Of a stretch of 38,297 nucleotides of DNA, positions 16,937 to 25,511 are shown one piece after another (positions within the stretch are counted from its first letter, which is position 1; every line of letters starts with the position of its first letter). Made by a program: the position numbers and the translations under genes. The stretch covers positions 1 through 38,297 of the forward strand of contig CALIRO010000088.1 of the NCBI GenBank assembly GCA_938042245.1, given 5' to 3'. Source of the stretch: an uncultured Thermoguttaceae bacterium. Lineage in GTDB: Bacteria > Planctomycetota > Planctomycetia > Pirellulales > Thermoguttaceae. Below the pieces are notes generated by a model. The model was not told the origin of the DNA. It saw only the letters and a program-made list of their open reading frames with translations, and searched no databases.

Positions 16937-17745
16937 CTTCCTCTCCTCCTTTCATCAACAACGATCCAACCCCCCGATTGTTTCGGGCTATTCAGAAACT
17001 AAGGGCCTCTAAAAGGTTCAACTACCCCTCCTTTCCTAGGCTCAGCGTTCCGGAAAAGATCGTTCTATGTTAGCGACTCTAAAAGCCACGGATACCCAAC
17101 CCCTCATCCGAAACGATCCTGCAGCCGATTCCATGATACCATATGTTCTTCGGTTATGCATCCCAACGAAAAAACCAGTATCAAAACCAAAAAGAGCTCG
17201 CTGGCAGAGCCAATTCCTCCCGCCAGGAGGTAACCCTCCGAATTCGTAGCAATGGATGGCTAGTGCTTCGGAGGGGGATTTTGTATTAGGAAGGGGATTC
17301 TGTATTAATAGTGGGCTCTTTCACGTGCGCCTGGGTGCTTTAACATTTCCTCCAAAGGTTCAGGGGGATTTTACCCCTAGTGCTCGGCTTTTGCTCGTTT
17401 ATGCCGAGTTTGGCCTTCCTCCCCAGTAAAGCTTTTTCATAAGGGCAACCGTTTGACCAACACCCTTCTAAGCCCCTCTGGCACTCTGAAGCCCAACACC
17501 GTATAAAAAGTTATTAATCTTTCCCAGGCCTTCCGATCAGCTAGTATCTGCCCCAGGGGAGGAGGCCCAATCGTATACCATTGCCAAGGCCTAAGAGGCA
17601 CACCCCGCTCAGATGCCCCAGCTAGCTCCCCAGGTAGGGATAAAGCGAATGAGCGGTTGCAAGGTGATTGGCACTACCCTGCAGCGGCTCCCAAAAAGCT
17701 GTTTCGGCCCAGAAGACAAGTGGCTTGGGTGAGGAGACCTCAGCC
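16937..17745. other. 809-bp divergent intergenic region
   Basis: This gap separates the ceramidase-like gene (minus) from the purine permease (plus), so it should hold promoters for both. The only repeat seen is a pair GGGGATT(T/C)TGTATTA about 20 bases apart (about 17275-17308). I looked for a purine riboswitch in front of the permease and did not find one. No gene is supported. Confidence 0.45.
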
Positions 17746-19257
17746 ATGCTAGATCGCTTTTTTGAACTTTCCCAGCACGGAACCAATGTGCGCACAGAAG
17801 TGTTAGCCGGGCTGACCACCTTTCTGACCATGGCCTATATCATCTTTGTGCAGCCAGCGGTGCTGTCCGGGGCGATGTTCGACATAAATACCGGTCTAGA
17901 TTTTGGGGCGGTCATGACGGCCACCTGTTTGGCCGCCGCCTTGGCCACGGCGATCATGGGCCTATATGCTCGGCTTCCGGTGGCCCAAGCGCCCGGCATG
18001 GGGGAAAACTTCTTTTTTGTTTTTTCGTTGCTTCCGGCGGCCAGTGCCCTGATTGCCGCTCAGATCGACCGAGGTCTGCTTCAGCCGGACCAGACTACTC
18101 CTTGGCAGATCGGCCTGGGGGTGATTTTCATCTCTGGGGTGCTGTTTTTAATCCTCTCGTTATTGGGGGTGCGGGAAAAGTTGCTGGAGGCCATCAGCCC
18201 CACCATGCGGCACGGCATTGCCGTGGGCATTGGACTGTTTATTGCCTTTATTGGTTTTGAGAACGGTTCGTTGGTCATTGGGGATCCGGGCACCTTGGTG
18301 AAGCTGAACCCCCATTTTGCCGCCCCGGACCTGGTGGTTTTTGGCTTTGGGCTGTTGGTAACGGCTGGGCTCCACGCCCGCCGGGTCCGGGGCGCCATTG
18401 TCTGGGGTATCCTGGCCGCCACAGTCTTGGCCCTGGCGATACTGCATTTTTATCCCCGCCCCGAATTGGTTCGGCAAGTAGAAACCGGCCAAATCCAGCC
18501 CCAGACCCTCACCCCTGCTCAAAAGGCACAGATCGGAGAATGGCAAAAACTTCAAAAGCTTGCCGAGGCCCAACGCCGCTTGCTTCAGGAAGGTCCGGTT
18601 GCAGCGCCGCCGTCGCTTGCTCCTACCTTGCTGAAAATGGATCTCCGCCGGGCGCTCAGTTGGGCCATGTGGCCGTTCATCTTGATCTTCCTCTTTATGA
18701 ACCTATTCGACACGCTGGGCACGCTGATCGGCGTTACCGAACAGGCAGGCCTAGTCAAAGAAAACCGGATCCCTCGGATCAAGCAGGCCCTGGTCTCCGA
18801 TGCCATCGGCACGGTGGCCGGAGCCGCCATGGGCACCAGCACCGTCGTCAGCTTCATCGAAAGCGCTTCAGGCGTTTCGCAGGGCGGACGAACCGGCCTG
18901 ACGGCCCTGGTCGTGGCGGTACTGTTTCTGGTGGCCCTATTTTTTAGCCCGATTGTGGCCTTGGTGGGCAGCTATCCGCCGATTACCGCTCCGGCCCTGG
19001 TAGTGATCGGATCGATGATGATCCGGGGGGTAACCCGGATGGACTGGTCGAACGAAGCGGAAATTGTGCCCGCCTTCTTGATCATCCTGGGCGTTCCGCT
19101 GACCTACTCGATTGCCGATGGGCTAGCCCTGGGCTTTATCGCCTATCCGATCATTAAGTTGTTGGCCGGGCAGGGCCGAGACGTGCGCTGGCTGATGTAC
19201 CTGCTGGCCGCCGTGCTTTTAGCCTACTTTATCTTCGTGCGCGTCCAGGCCGCTTAA
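17746..19257 (+). CDS. NCS2-family (AzgA-like) purine permease
   Basis: The 503-residue integral membrane protein belongs to the guanine/hypoxanthine/adenine permease branch of NCS2. Diagnostic segments include the opening GTNVRTEVLAGLTTFLTMAY, QAPGMGENFFF in the motif that follows TM2-3, and FDTLGTLIGV plus the GTSTVVSFIESASG block in the second half. It imports purine bases with protons. The start is ATG 17746, after GAGGAG eight bases upstream; an upstream in-frame start at 17668 lacks this. A hydrophilic segment of about 50 residues (about 236-287, rich in Gln, Glu, Lys and Arg) precedes the conserved PPSLAPT motif; it is absent from typical members as I recall them and explains the above-average length. 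It stands alone on the plus strand. Confidence 0.93.
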   Translation: MLDRFFELSQHGTNVRTEVLAGLTTFLTMAYIIFVQPAVLSGAMFDINTGLDFGAVMTATCLAAALATAIMGLYARLPVAQAPGMGENFFFVFSLLPAASALIAAQIDRGLLQPDQTTPWQIGLGVIFISGVLFLILSLLGVREKLLEAISPTMRHGIAVGIGLFIAFIGFENGSLVIGDPGTLVKLNPHFAAPDLVVFGFGLLVTAGLHARRVRGAIVWGILAATVLALAILHFYPRPELVRQVETGQIQPQTLTPAQKAQIGEWQKLQKLAEAQRRLLQEGPVAAPPSLAPTLLKMDLRRALSWAMWPFILIFLFMNLFDTLGTLIGVTEQAGLVKENRIPRIKQALVSDAIGTVAGAAMGTSTVVSFIESASGVSQGGRTGLTALVVAVLFLVALFFSPIVALVGSYPPITAPALVVIGSMMIRGVTRMDWSNEAEIVPAFLIILGVPLTYSIADGLALGFIAYPIIKLLAGQGRDVRWLMYLLAAVLLAYFIFVRVQAA

Positions 19258-19328
19258 CATTTCGCCCCGACTATCTCGGCACCTAGACTACCTCTGCTTG
19301 AAGGGGAGAAGCGATTTGGTTGAAGCCA

Positions 19329-19556
19329 CTCCCTTCTGTAGGAAAGGGTGCCCCGGCGCCAACCGGGCCGGGTGAGAGGACCTTTCCCCTCTGCCCGCCG
19401 CAAAACACCGCCTCTCCCCACTGCGGGAGAGGCCGGCTTGGCCAACGGCCAAGCCGGGTGAGGGGGCGCCCCGCCTCTCCCCTCCGCAAAAAATCGCCTC
19501 TCCCCGCCGTGGGAGAGGCCGGCGGCGCCGAAGGCGACGCCGCGTGAGGGGGCGCC
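19329..19556. repeat. Three tandem CCTCTCCC...GGGAGAGG palindromic units
   Basis: Units lie at 19329-19380 (degenerate), 19411-19467 and 19497-19556, period about 85 bases. Each has an outer hairpin (CTCTCCCC/GGGAGAG), a second GC-rich hairpin (for example GGCTTGGCC-AAC-GGCCAAGCC) and ends with a GTGAGRGG-like sequence. The spacers also repeat (CCGCAAAA...TCGCCTCTCC-like). A fourth unit is at 20329-20382. This is the class of short palindromic intergenic repeat seen in many bacterial genomes. Placed just downstream of the permease stop, it may affect mRNA 3' ends. Confidence 0.8.
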
Positions 19557-19584
19557 TGGAGCGCGGACGTCCCGCCCGCTTTTT

Positions 19585-19612
19585 GTCGTTCCCACGCAAG
19601 CGGGAATCCAGG
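19585..19612. repeat. dRS3-like inverted repeat, copy 1
   Basis: GTCGTTCCCACGCAAGCGGG followed by AATCCAGG. It matches the widespread ATTCCC-N8-GGGAAT family, known from Neisseria as dRS3 and found in many other bacteria. Two further copies lie at 20274-20301 and 20390-20417, on the other side of the lipoprotein gene. Confidence 0.75.
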
Positions 19613-19687
19613 CGTCCGTGTGCGGCTACCATGTGGTACTTCCCCAGAAAGAAACCGGAGGACTTTTAGCGGGATCCGTGCTTGTGG

Positions 19688-19747
19688 GGAAATAACACCG
19701 AAAGGCTTGCCTCGGATCAACCAGGCAGCTTATTCATTCGGCTGAAG
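19688..19747. repeat. Partial copy of the 15-kb repeat element
   Basis: Sixty ungapped bases match 15118-15177 at 49 positions, including the exact block TTCATTCGGCTGAAG. It is bounded by its own short inverted repeat (GAAATAAC at 19690 and GTTATTTC at about 19750), and no left arm equivalent to that of the 15-kb copy is evident. It ends just downstream of the lipoprotein stop codon. Confidence 0.65.
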
Positions 19748-19755
19748 GGGTTATT

Positions 19756-20193
19756 TCACGGCGAAAGGTTGATGTCGAAGGGCGGGTTTTTGCCGGGTTT
19801 AATGGTAACTTTTAGGCCGCTGCTGGTAGGTTGCAGGTATTTAGCCGGAATAGCTGGGCCGCCAGAACCGGGGCCCGGTGTGGGTTTTTCCACCAGAGGC
19901 GTCTCCCCACTGCCAACGCCGGCAGGGCTGATCGAGACCTGATATTCGCCGGGCGGCAGACCGGCCCCTTGATGTGTCTTAACTGTATAGGAGCCGTCCG
20001 GCCCGAGTGGCGCAGCCACCACAATGCCTTTACTCGGATTGTGGAAGACGACCGACCCTTGGCCAAGCGGCTGGCCGCCCAGGGTTACTTTCCCCGACAC
20101 ATAGCCGACATCCTGCCCGCCCCCGCAACCGCTGGCCAAAAATAACCCACCCGGAAGAACCGCCCACAGAAATAGAAACCATGATCGCATCAT
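19756..20193 (-). CDS. Small lipoprotein with transthyretin/carboxypeptidase-regulatory-like fold
   Basis: The 145-residue protein starts at ATG 20193 (GGAGGAC eight bases upstream; the in-frame ATG at 20229 lacks a site). It has a lipoprotein signal with lipobox LASGC, so Cys23 is the probable lipidation site. The mature part shows the planctomycete beta-sandwich pattern YVSGKVTLGGQPL, GSVVFHNP, GPDGSYTVKT and PPGEYQVSIS. Such proteins are typically found next to DUF1559 genes, as here (325 bp downstream on the same strand). It is likely an envelope-bound structural or binding protein of unknown function. Confidence 0.85.
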   Translation of the reverse strand: MMRSWFLFLWAVLPGGLFLASGCGGGQDVGYVSGKVTLGGQPLGQGSVVFHNPSKGIVVAAPLGPDGSYTVKTHQGAGLPPGEYQVSISPAGVGSGETPLVEKPTPGPGSGGPAIPAKYLQPTSSGLKVTIKPGKNPPFDINLSP

Positions 20194-20273
20194 GGAATTG
20201 TCCTCCGTTCGAAGTATTTTGGACTCCATCAGAACAAAAAGACACTCTAGAAAGAAAAAAGTCTCCTTAGGAT

Positions 20274-20417
20274 GTCATTCCCGCGCAAACGGGAATCTAG
20301 GCTCCTTGGACGGCTCCGTTACTCATCGCCTCTACCCGCTGCGGGAGAGGCCGGCTAGCCGTCAGGCTAGCCGGGTGAGGGGCTCCCTTGTCATTCCCGC
20401 GCAAGCGGCAGTCCAGG
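20274..20417. repeat. Two dRS3-like repeats flanking a fourth palindromic unit
   Basis: GTCATTCCCGCGCAAACGGG-type copies occur at 20274-20301 and 20390-20417. Between them, at 20329-20382, is another CCTCTACCC/GCGGGAGAGG unit with an inner GGCTAGCC/GGCTAGCC hairpin and GGGTGAGGGG end. The second dRS3-like copy has lost symmetry (GCGGCAGTCC for GCGGGAATCC). They lie in the 325-bp gap between the lipoprotein and DUF1559 genes, so they could insulate the two cistrons. Nothing else is seen in the gap. Confidence 0.75.
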
Positions 20418-20518
20418 CTGCTTTGAGCTTGCCCCTTGTCTTCCGGAACCCTGGTTTGGCGCAAATGACACTCCCTGGACGACTACTTTCCCCGGGATAA
20501 GGCGTAAGACACCTTTTT

Positions 20519-21625
20519 TTAGAAATCTTTAACCACCCCTCCATCGTCGCGGTTGGCCAGGTTGAAGAGGGTTTGCAGGTCGATGCTTTCGGCCACAAAC
20601 CGCACCGAGCCGTCGCCCAACAGCACATGGGCGCCGCCGGGATGGGCCGACTGGATCGGCCGATTACACCCATAGTAGGGGCTGCCCACGCCCGGGGATT
20701 CCCACGTCCGGTAGTTGATCGGATACCGCACGCAAGTGGTGTTAAACCATCGGTTATCGAAGTTAGCTTCCGGGGTAGCGCCCATGGTGAACGAATGACC
20801 AAAATCGCTCCGGCAATATTTCTTCTGGTTATCCGCTGTGTAGCACCAGCCGGACTGCTCCCCTACCATCATCGTATTCGACGAGCCGTCGGTCATGTCC
20901 CGGAAACTGAGCCACTGATTGCCGATCAGCACGCCGCCGGCGCATAGAATGCCGGTATGCATATGCGGATTGGTTTCGCTATCCCGATTGATGGCCGTCG
21001 GATGGAGCTGGCCAGTGGCCACGTTCAGATACGCTCCGCCGGCAATGGCGGTGTAATCCGGCGCCATGGCCCCTTGGGGACCGGGCACTATCGAGCCGGT
21101 CATGACAAACCGAGTTACCGGCGACGAAGGACAGGCCAAATACGGAATCATCACCCCAGCCACCAGTTTGCCGTTGTAAATATTGTAGGTCCGCTCGGAA
21201 GTTTGGTAGATCAGCCCCGTATGCCCTCCGTAGTCCTTGCCGCTAAAGTCAAACTTCTCATACAGGGCGTTTTGTTCAGCAAACGGTAGTAGGGCTACAT
21301 GCCAGGCATGGCCCCAAACCCAGACATTGTCTCTGCGTGGGGACATGCTTCCGGCAGGAAACCGGCCATAAGCGCTATTGTAATTGTGCAGGGCCAGGCC
21401 GATCTGTTTGAGGTTATTGGAGCACTGGGCGCGGCGAGCGGCCTCTCGGGCCGCCTGCACCGCCGGCAAAAGCAGAGCAATCAAGATGCCAATGATCGCA
21501 ATCACAACCAGTAGCTCCACCAGCGTGAAAGCCGCTCGCTTTTGCTGCAGCGCCACTGCCCCGCCTTGTCCCTGGCGGAAAAGCCCCACATAGCCAAAAG
21601 CCAAACCGGATACGGGAATACCCAT
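20519..21625 (-). CDS. DUF1559 pseudopilin-like protein
   Basis: The 368-residue protein has a type IV pilin-like N-terminus (FTLVELLVVIAIIGILIALL at 33-52, then LPAVQAAREAARRAQCSNNL), the DUF1559 body and the closing H-x9-DG box (HPGGAHVLLGDGSVRF). This family is greatly expanded in planctomycetes, is processed by prepilin peptidase and is thought to be surface exposed or part of a type II-like machinery. The leader here is long (32 residues) and ends Ala-Ala rather than the usual Arg-Gly before Phe, which may slow cleavage. ATG 21625 follows GGAGG by eight bases. It lies 101 bp downstream of the LamG gene and is probably co-transcribed with it. Confidence 0.95.
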   Translation of the reverse strand: MGIPVSGLAFGYVGLFRQGQGGAVALQQKRAAFTLVELLVVIAIIGILIALLLPAVQAAREAARRAQCSNNLKQIGLALHNYNSAYGRFPAGSMSPRRDNVWVWGHAWHVALLPFAEQNALYEKFDFSGKDYGGHTGLIYQTSERTYNIYNGKLVAGVMIPYLACPSSPVTRFVMTGSIVPGPQGAMAPDYTAIAGGAYLNVATGQLHPTAINRDSETNPHMHTGILCAGGVLIGNQWLSFRDMTDGSSNTMMVGEQSGWCYTADNQKKYCRSDFGHSFTMGATPEANFDNRWFNTTCVRYPINYRTWESPGVGSPYYGCNRPIQSAHPGGAHVLLGDGSVRFVAESIDLQTLFNLANRDDGGVVKDF

Positions 21626-21726
21626 GCTTCAGCCCTCCGTGAAAGAGGCGATTTAGAGAAGCCTTTCCCCTGGTGGAAGAGGCAATTAGTCGGCCCGTGA
21701 ACCTCGCTCCTTCTAGCAACCTGTTT

Positions 21727-23793
21727 TTAGCAACTGAGGCTCGCTTGCACCTGGATCCGGCGGCGAATGGCCCAACCGGCCCAGCCTAAAGCGCCTAACA
21801 CCAAAAGCAGCCCGCTGGTTGGCTCCGGAATCGACGCCGTATAGATCATCAGGTTGTCGAACCCATGCCCCATACTCGTCGATCCATAGCCTACCAAAGT
21901 AATGTAGTTGTTGAGGAACCCGTTCTGCTTTGTATAGGTGAAAAATGGGGTGCTGCTGCCGTCGGCGTAGGCCCGAATGGTCGCCGGGCTGCCGTTAAAT
22001 TCCAGCAAATCCACTTCGATCCGGATGGCATGGAAACCAGGGCCCGAAAAGGCCGTTCCCCAGCCAACGAACGAATTCCCATTAAAAGCTTCATAGACGC
22101 CGCTTTCCCGGAAGAGGATTCCGAAGCCGTTGCCGCTGGCATTGACCGTTTGAAGCGGCGCATTGTCGCCGAACCGGAAAGCGGCCCAGTTATCGCCCGA
22201 GCCGCTGCCGGGGATGTATGGATCCACGTCAAACTCAAAAACCATCTGGTCGATCCGGATGCCGGAAAGATTGAAGTTTTGATTGGGAGAAACCCGTGTA
22301 ACGGTCAGGCCTGGTCCACCGATCAACACCAAAGCATCCGGAACTGCCGAATAGTTTTGTCCGCCGATGGTGCCACCGGCAAAATCGACTTGGCTGTAGG
22401 CATCTTGAGCACCGCCGGGGGCAGAGCCAGACAATTCAATATAAGGCGTGCCGAAGTAATAGCCTGCCTGTCGGCCAGCCAGCCCCACATTGATATCCAA
22501 ACTGCCGGCCGGGATCTGCGGGGTGGCGGGGTTGTTACGCAGGTCAAAATTATCCTGGAACACCAGGTAACCGATCTGGCGAACCGAGACTTTATCCACC
22601 AGCAAGGTGTTATCGCCTTGAATGCCCGTATTGCTGATTTCTAGCAAGGCGGAGTCGGTGGTAGCGGTAAACGGTCGGCTCAGGACGCGGCGGAACTGCG
22701 GCGTGCGGATAAGCTCCGTTAGCGGCACAACCGTCTGGCCGCCTAGCTTTACTGACGGACCGGCCACTGCACCAGATAGCCCTCGTTCGTCTTGGTAGTA
22801 TTCGACGATGTAGGTTTTACCGGGCGTCAGGCCATAGACGGTTTGCCCCATGGTCTCCGTGTTTCCTGCGGAGGTTTGGATGAAACCTACATGGGTGCCG
22901 TCGGGCGGCGTCAGGCCGTTCAGAAAGGGTGCACTGCCGTCGGCAGCCGGATTGACGCCATCGCCGCCGATCCAACCTGGAATGTCCCCATAGCCCGGAT
23001 AATTCGGTGGATAGGGCGTATCCTCAAAACTCGGATTCAACACGGTAATGCCCAGGCTGGATGGCGAGGCCCCGTTGTATAAGGCCAGCACCTGGGCGCT
23101 ACTGAGCGGCTGGTTGTAGATGACCACCTCATCCATAAGGCCGTTGAGATACCCATATCCGCCGCCGCCCATCTGAATAGGTGCATAAGGTATTTTCGGA
23201 GATTTTAGGCCGGTATGGACTCGCTGGCCGTTTAGATAAATAGACACCTGTTTTTCCCCGTCATAGACGACCATGACGTGGTTCCAGCCGCTGCCGATCG
23301 AACTGGAATACACGGCCAAAGCCGGCATGTAACCGGAGGCGTGTTCATAGACGGAGATGCCGTTAGTGCCAATAGAAAGTCCGGCGCCGGCGTTCCCCGT
23401 AGTACCCATATTTTCAGGCCAAAAGGCGTATTTTTGTCCGCTGGTACCGCCCGTGCCACTAGTGGACTCCGGGTCAATTTCATGGGTCTGGGAGGTTTTG
23501 ATCCAGCCGCCGAAGGCGAAACTGGTGTTGCCCCGGCCGACGGTGCCGATGGTTACTACGTCGTCGATGCCGTCGAACTGGATAGCGGAGTTCGGGTTGC
23601 CGAACCGATCAGCTGCATAGACCGGTGTCCCGCCGTAAAATGTGCCGTGGTTGCCCATGCCGGAGGAATCCAGCAGGTTGCCGTCGAACTTGAAATAGCC
23701 TACCAGCCCAGCCTGGACCTGCTGGCTTACCGCCAAGCACGCAACCAGTCCTAAGACCATCCCGATCCCCATCGTTGGCCAGGAGTTACGCAT
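21727..23793 (-). CDS. Secreted LamG-domain protein with PEP-CTERM sorting signal
   Basis: The 688-residue protein has a signal peptide (1-28, ending QQVQA) and a LamG/concanavalin-like domain at 30-240 (GYFKFDGNLLDSSGMGNHGT, NGLMDEVVIYNQPLSSAQV). A second beta-sandwich at about 250-410 (NPSFEDTPYPPNYPGYGDIP) resembles DUF642-type carbohydrate-binding modules, and a third beta-rich domain spans about 415-655. The C-terminus has the PEP-CTERM layout: IPEPTSG at about 658, a hydrophobic segment (LLLVLGALGWAGWAI) and RRR. It should be exported and sorted by an exosortase-type system and probably binds extracellular polysaccharide. No exosortase lies in the window. The start ATG 23793 follows AAAGGGC. 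It is the first gene of a run with the DUF1559 and lipoprotein genes. Confidence 0.92.
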   Translation of the reverse strand: MRNSWPTMGIGMVLGLVACLAVSQQVQAGLVGYFKFDGNLLDSSGMGNHGTFYGGTPVYAADRFGNPNSAIQFDGIDDVVTIGTVGRGNTSFAFGGWIKTSQTHEIDPESTSGTGGTSGQKYAFWPENMGTTGNAGAGLSIGTNGISVYEHASGYMPALAVYSSSIGSGWNHVMVVYDGEKQVSIYLNGQRVHTGLKSPKIPYAPIQMGGGGYGYLNGLMDEVVIYNQPLSSAQVLALYNGASPSSLGITVLNPSFEDTPYPPNYPGYGDIPGWIGGDGVNPAADGSAPFLNGLTPPDGTHVGFIQTSAGNTETMGQTVYGLTPGKTYIVEYYQDERGLSGAVAGPSVKLGGQTVVPLTELIRTPQFRRVLSRPFTATTDSALLEISNTGIQGDNTLLVDKVSVRQIGYLVFQDNFDLRNNPATPQIPAGSLDINVGLAGRQAGYYFGTPYIELSGSAPGGAQDAYSQVDFAGGTIGGQNYSAVPDALVLIGGPGLTVTRVSPNQNFNLSGIRIDQMVFEFDVDPYIPGSGSGDNWAAFRFGDNAPLQTVNASGNGFGILFRESGVYEAFNGNSFVGWGTAFSGPGFHAIRIEVDLLEFNGSPATIRAYADGSSTPFFTYTKQNGFLNNYITLVGYGSTSMGHGFDNLMIYTASIPEPTSGLLLVLGALGWAGWAIRRRIQVQASLSC

Positions 23794-24399
23794 GGTTCAG
23801 CCCTTTCTCTAGATGAGGCGACAAATATACCCTTGCATCTTAGACACTTCTCACACTCTCCAGGACTATTCCCACCTGAACAGAGGCACAAAGCGTAGCC
23901 CAAAAAGGAACCGAGAAAAGACAGTCCCCTCCCCCCTGCTTAGAAAATCTTTTTATCCAGAAGTCCTTTCCCCCAGAAAAGCCCCTTTGGAGCTTGAGGC
24001 GTTTTCCAAACTTTTAGGATATTTTCCTCTTTCTTGTCAAGGATTTTGTAGAGAAAGATAAAGATCCAGTGAGCGGAATCCCCCATTTTAAGGGGGATTA
24101 TCCCCAGGAGATCGAGGATTTTGTAAAGTGTATTTCATAGCCTCCCGGAAAGCTGGGAAGAATCGGCGAAAGCTTTTTTCCCACTGGGTTGCCCGGGAGG
24201 CAGAGGAATTGCCATCGGCCTCTGGGGATGTCGGAGCAGCCGTGCGGAGAATCTGCTGGCACGGTCCTTCGAGCAAACGGCGGAGAATCCCGGGCGGGCA
24301 GGACGCCTGTATTTCCCAGGAACCCTACGGAGGAGTTCTCGGAGGAGCCTTTGACTTGCCAGCCTGTGGCCGAAACACTTGCAAGCCGGAGCAGAACCT
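23794..24399. other. 606-bp divergent intergenic region with a perfect hairpin
   Basis: This gap separates the LamG gene (minus) from the 24400 gene (plus). A perfect 8-base-stem hairpin AATCCCCC/GGGGGATT with loop ATTTTAA lies at 24077-24099. It is not followed by a T-run and sits about 300 bases upstream of the plus-strand gene, so it may be an operator or leader structure. Open frames in 24090-24400 overlap on both strands and show no family resemblance. Confidence 0.4.
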
Positions 24400-25065
24400 G
24401 TGCGGAAACTGGTGCGGCGATTGTTTTGGGTGGCGGGTTTTCTGGCGGCGGGGGGACTCCTTTTGGTGATGGGGTTATGGCTAGCGGTGCGGCATGTGCC
24501 GGCCGGGTACCGACGCCTGGCAATCGCCGAGCAAGCCGAGGCCAAAAAAGCAAGCGACGAAATGGTCCGCCGCATCTTGGAGCTGCGAAACGCCATAGTC
24601 CGGGGAGGCCGGTGGCAGGCCTGTTTTTCGCAGGAGCAGATGAACGGCTGGTTTGCCGTGGATATGGTTCAGAATCATCCTGGGGCGTTACCGATCGGCT
24701 GGTCGGAGCCTCGGGTGCAGATTGGGCCGGACGGGATCATCGGCTACTGCCGCTGGCAGGGGGGAATAATTGATTGTGTGGCCTCGATCCACTGCGAGGT
24801 GTCGTTGCTCGAGCCGAATCTGCTGGCAGTGCGGATTCGCCGGGTGCGAGCTGGGGCCTTGCCGGTGCCGCTCAAAGCCCTGATCGACCGGATCACCCAC
24901 CTAGCCGCCCAGCAGCAAATTCGATTAGAATGGCGTCAGACGGGCGGCGATCCGGTGGCGCTGATCCGGCTGGATTTCCACCATCCGGAAACCCGCCGAC
25001 AGGTGCAGGTGGAATCCCTCCGACTGCAAGAGGGCCTCATCTGCTTGGCCGGCAGTACGAAATAA
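24400..25065 (+). CDS. Conserved-looking single-pass membrane protein of unknown function
   Basis: The 221-residue protein is taken to start at GTG 24400, with GGAG nine bases upstream; an upstream in-frame TTG (24379) is less likely. Residues 1-30 hold Arg/Lys followed by a hydrophobic segment (LFWVAGFLAAGGLLLVMGLWLAV), a typical signal anchor with the rest outside. The remaining 190 residues alternate beta strands and helices (FSQEQMNGWFAVDM, EPRVQIGPDGIIGYCRWQGG, CEVSLLEPNLLAVRI) and have the look of a lipid-binding or LolA-like sandwich, but I do not recognise the family. It is 92 bp upstream of moaD on the same strand and may share its transcript. Confidence 0.7.
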   Translation: MRKLVRRLFWVAGFLAAGGLLLVMGLWLAVRHVPAGYRRLAIAEQAEAKKASDEMVRRILELRNAIVRGGRWQACFSQEQMNGWFAVDMVQNHPGALPIGWSEPRVQIGPDGIIGYCRWQGGIIDCVASIHCEVSLLEPNLLAVRIRRVRAGALPVPLKALIDRITHLAAQQQIRLEWRQTGGDPVALIRLDFHHPETRRQVQVESLRLQEGLICLAGSTK

Positions 25066-25157
25066 AGGGGTGGCGCACGAAATAGGTGGATTGCCATAGG
25101 GGGATCGCTGGGTGCCGAAGGCGGAACGAGCACCGGTTGGACGGAGGCCGCAGGCAG

Positions 25158-25403
25158 ATGGAAGTAGAAGTTCTGCTTTTTGCCCAGGTGCGGGAGATGG
25201 TTGGACAGGAGCGGATTCGGCTGCAATTGCCGGAAGGGGCCACAATCGGGACAGTTCGAGCGGAACTCGTCAAGCACTACCCGGAGGTCGGCTCGTGGGA
25301 GCGGCTGCTCCTTTTTGCGGTCGATGGCCAATACGCGGACGATACCCTGCGGATTGGGCCGGGAGCGGAAATTGCCTGTTTTCCCCCTGTGGGAGGAGGC
25401 TAA
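25158..25403 (+). CDS. moaD: MoaD/ThiS-family molybdopterin synthase small subunit
   Basis: The 81-residue protein has the exact length of MoaD and the beta-grasp ubiquitin-like pattern (EVEVLLFAQVREMVG, LPEGATIGTVRAEL, FAVDGQYADD, EIACFPPVGGG). The terminal Gly-Gly, which is thiocarboxylated and donates sulfur to precursor Z in molybdenum cofactor synthesis, is present. ATG 25158 is chosen because it gives the canonical start; GGAGG lies 11 bases upstream. ThiS is less likely because MoaD-like blocks FPPVxGG are present. No other molybdenum cofactor gene is in the window, so its MoaE partner must be elsewhere. It converges with the minus-strand gene at 25512. Confidence 0.9.
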   Translation: MEVEVLLFAQVREMVGQERIRLQLPEGATIGTVRAELVKHYPEVGSWERLLLFAVDGQYADDTLRIGPGAEIACFPPVGGG

Positions 25404-25511
25404 GCTGGTTCAGGCAGAAAAGCGTGTCGGGGGAGGCCGTTTACGGTCGGAATTGCCCATCGGCCCGGGGCGGCTCAGGCACTCGGCAGAAGAGCCGGTA
25501 GCCTCGGCCTT

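Larger units (their letters stand above)
19258..19755. other. 498-bp repeat-rich intergenic island
   Basis: Convergent gap between the permease and the lipoprotein gene. It contains three tandem palindromic units (19329-19556), a Neisseria dRS3-like element (19585-19612) and a partial copy of the 15-kb element (19688-19747). Open frames crossing it on either strand are simple translations of the repeats and are not genes. Confidence 0.7.

Noticed and set aside
17268..17745. Purine riboswitch in front of the purine permease
   Set aside because: I searched for the conserved three-way-junction loops and the closing P1 helix and found no match.
19258..19700. CRISPR-like array
   Set aside because: The repeats are palindromic with repeated rather than unique spacers, and there are no cas genes.
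24090..24600. Several overlapping 100-150 codon frames on both strands
   Set aside because: They overlap each other and the start of the 24400 gene, and show no recognisable protein or start site.
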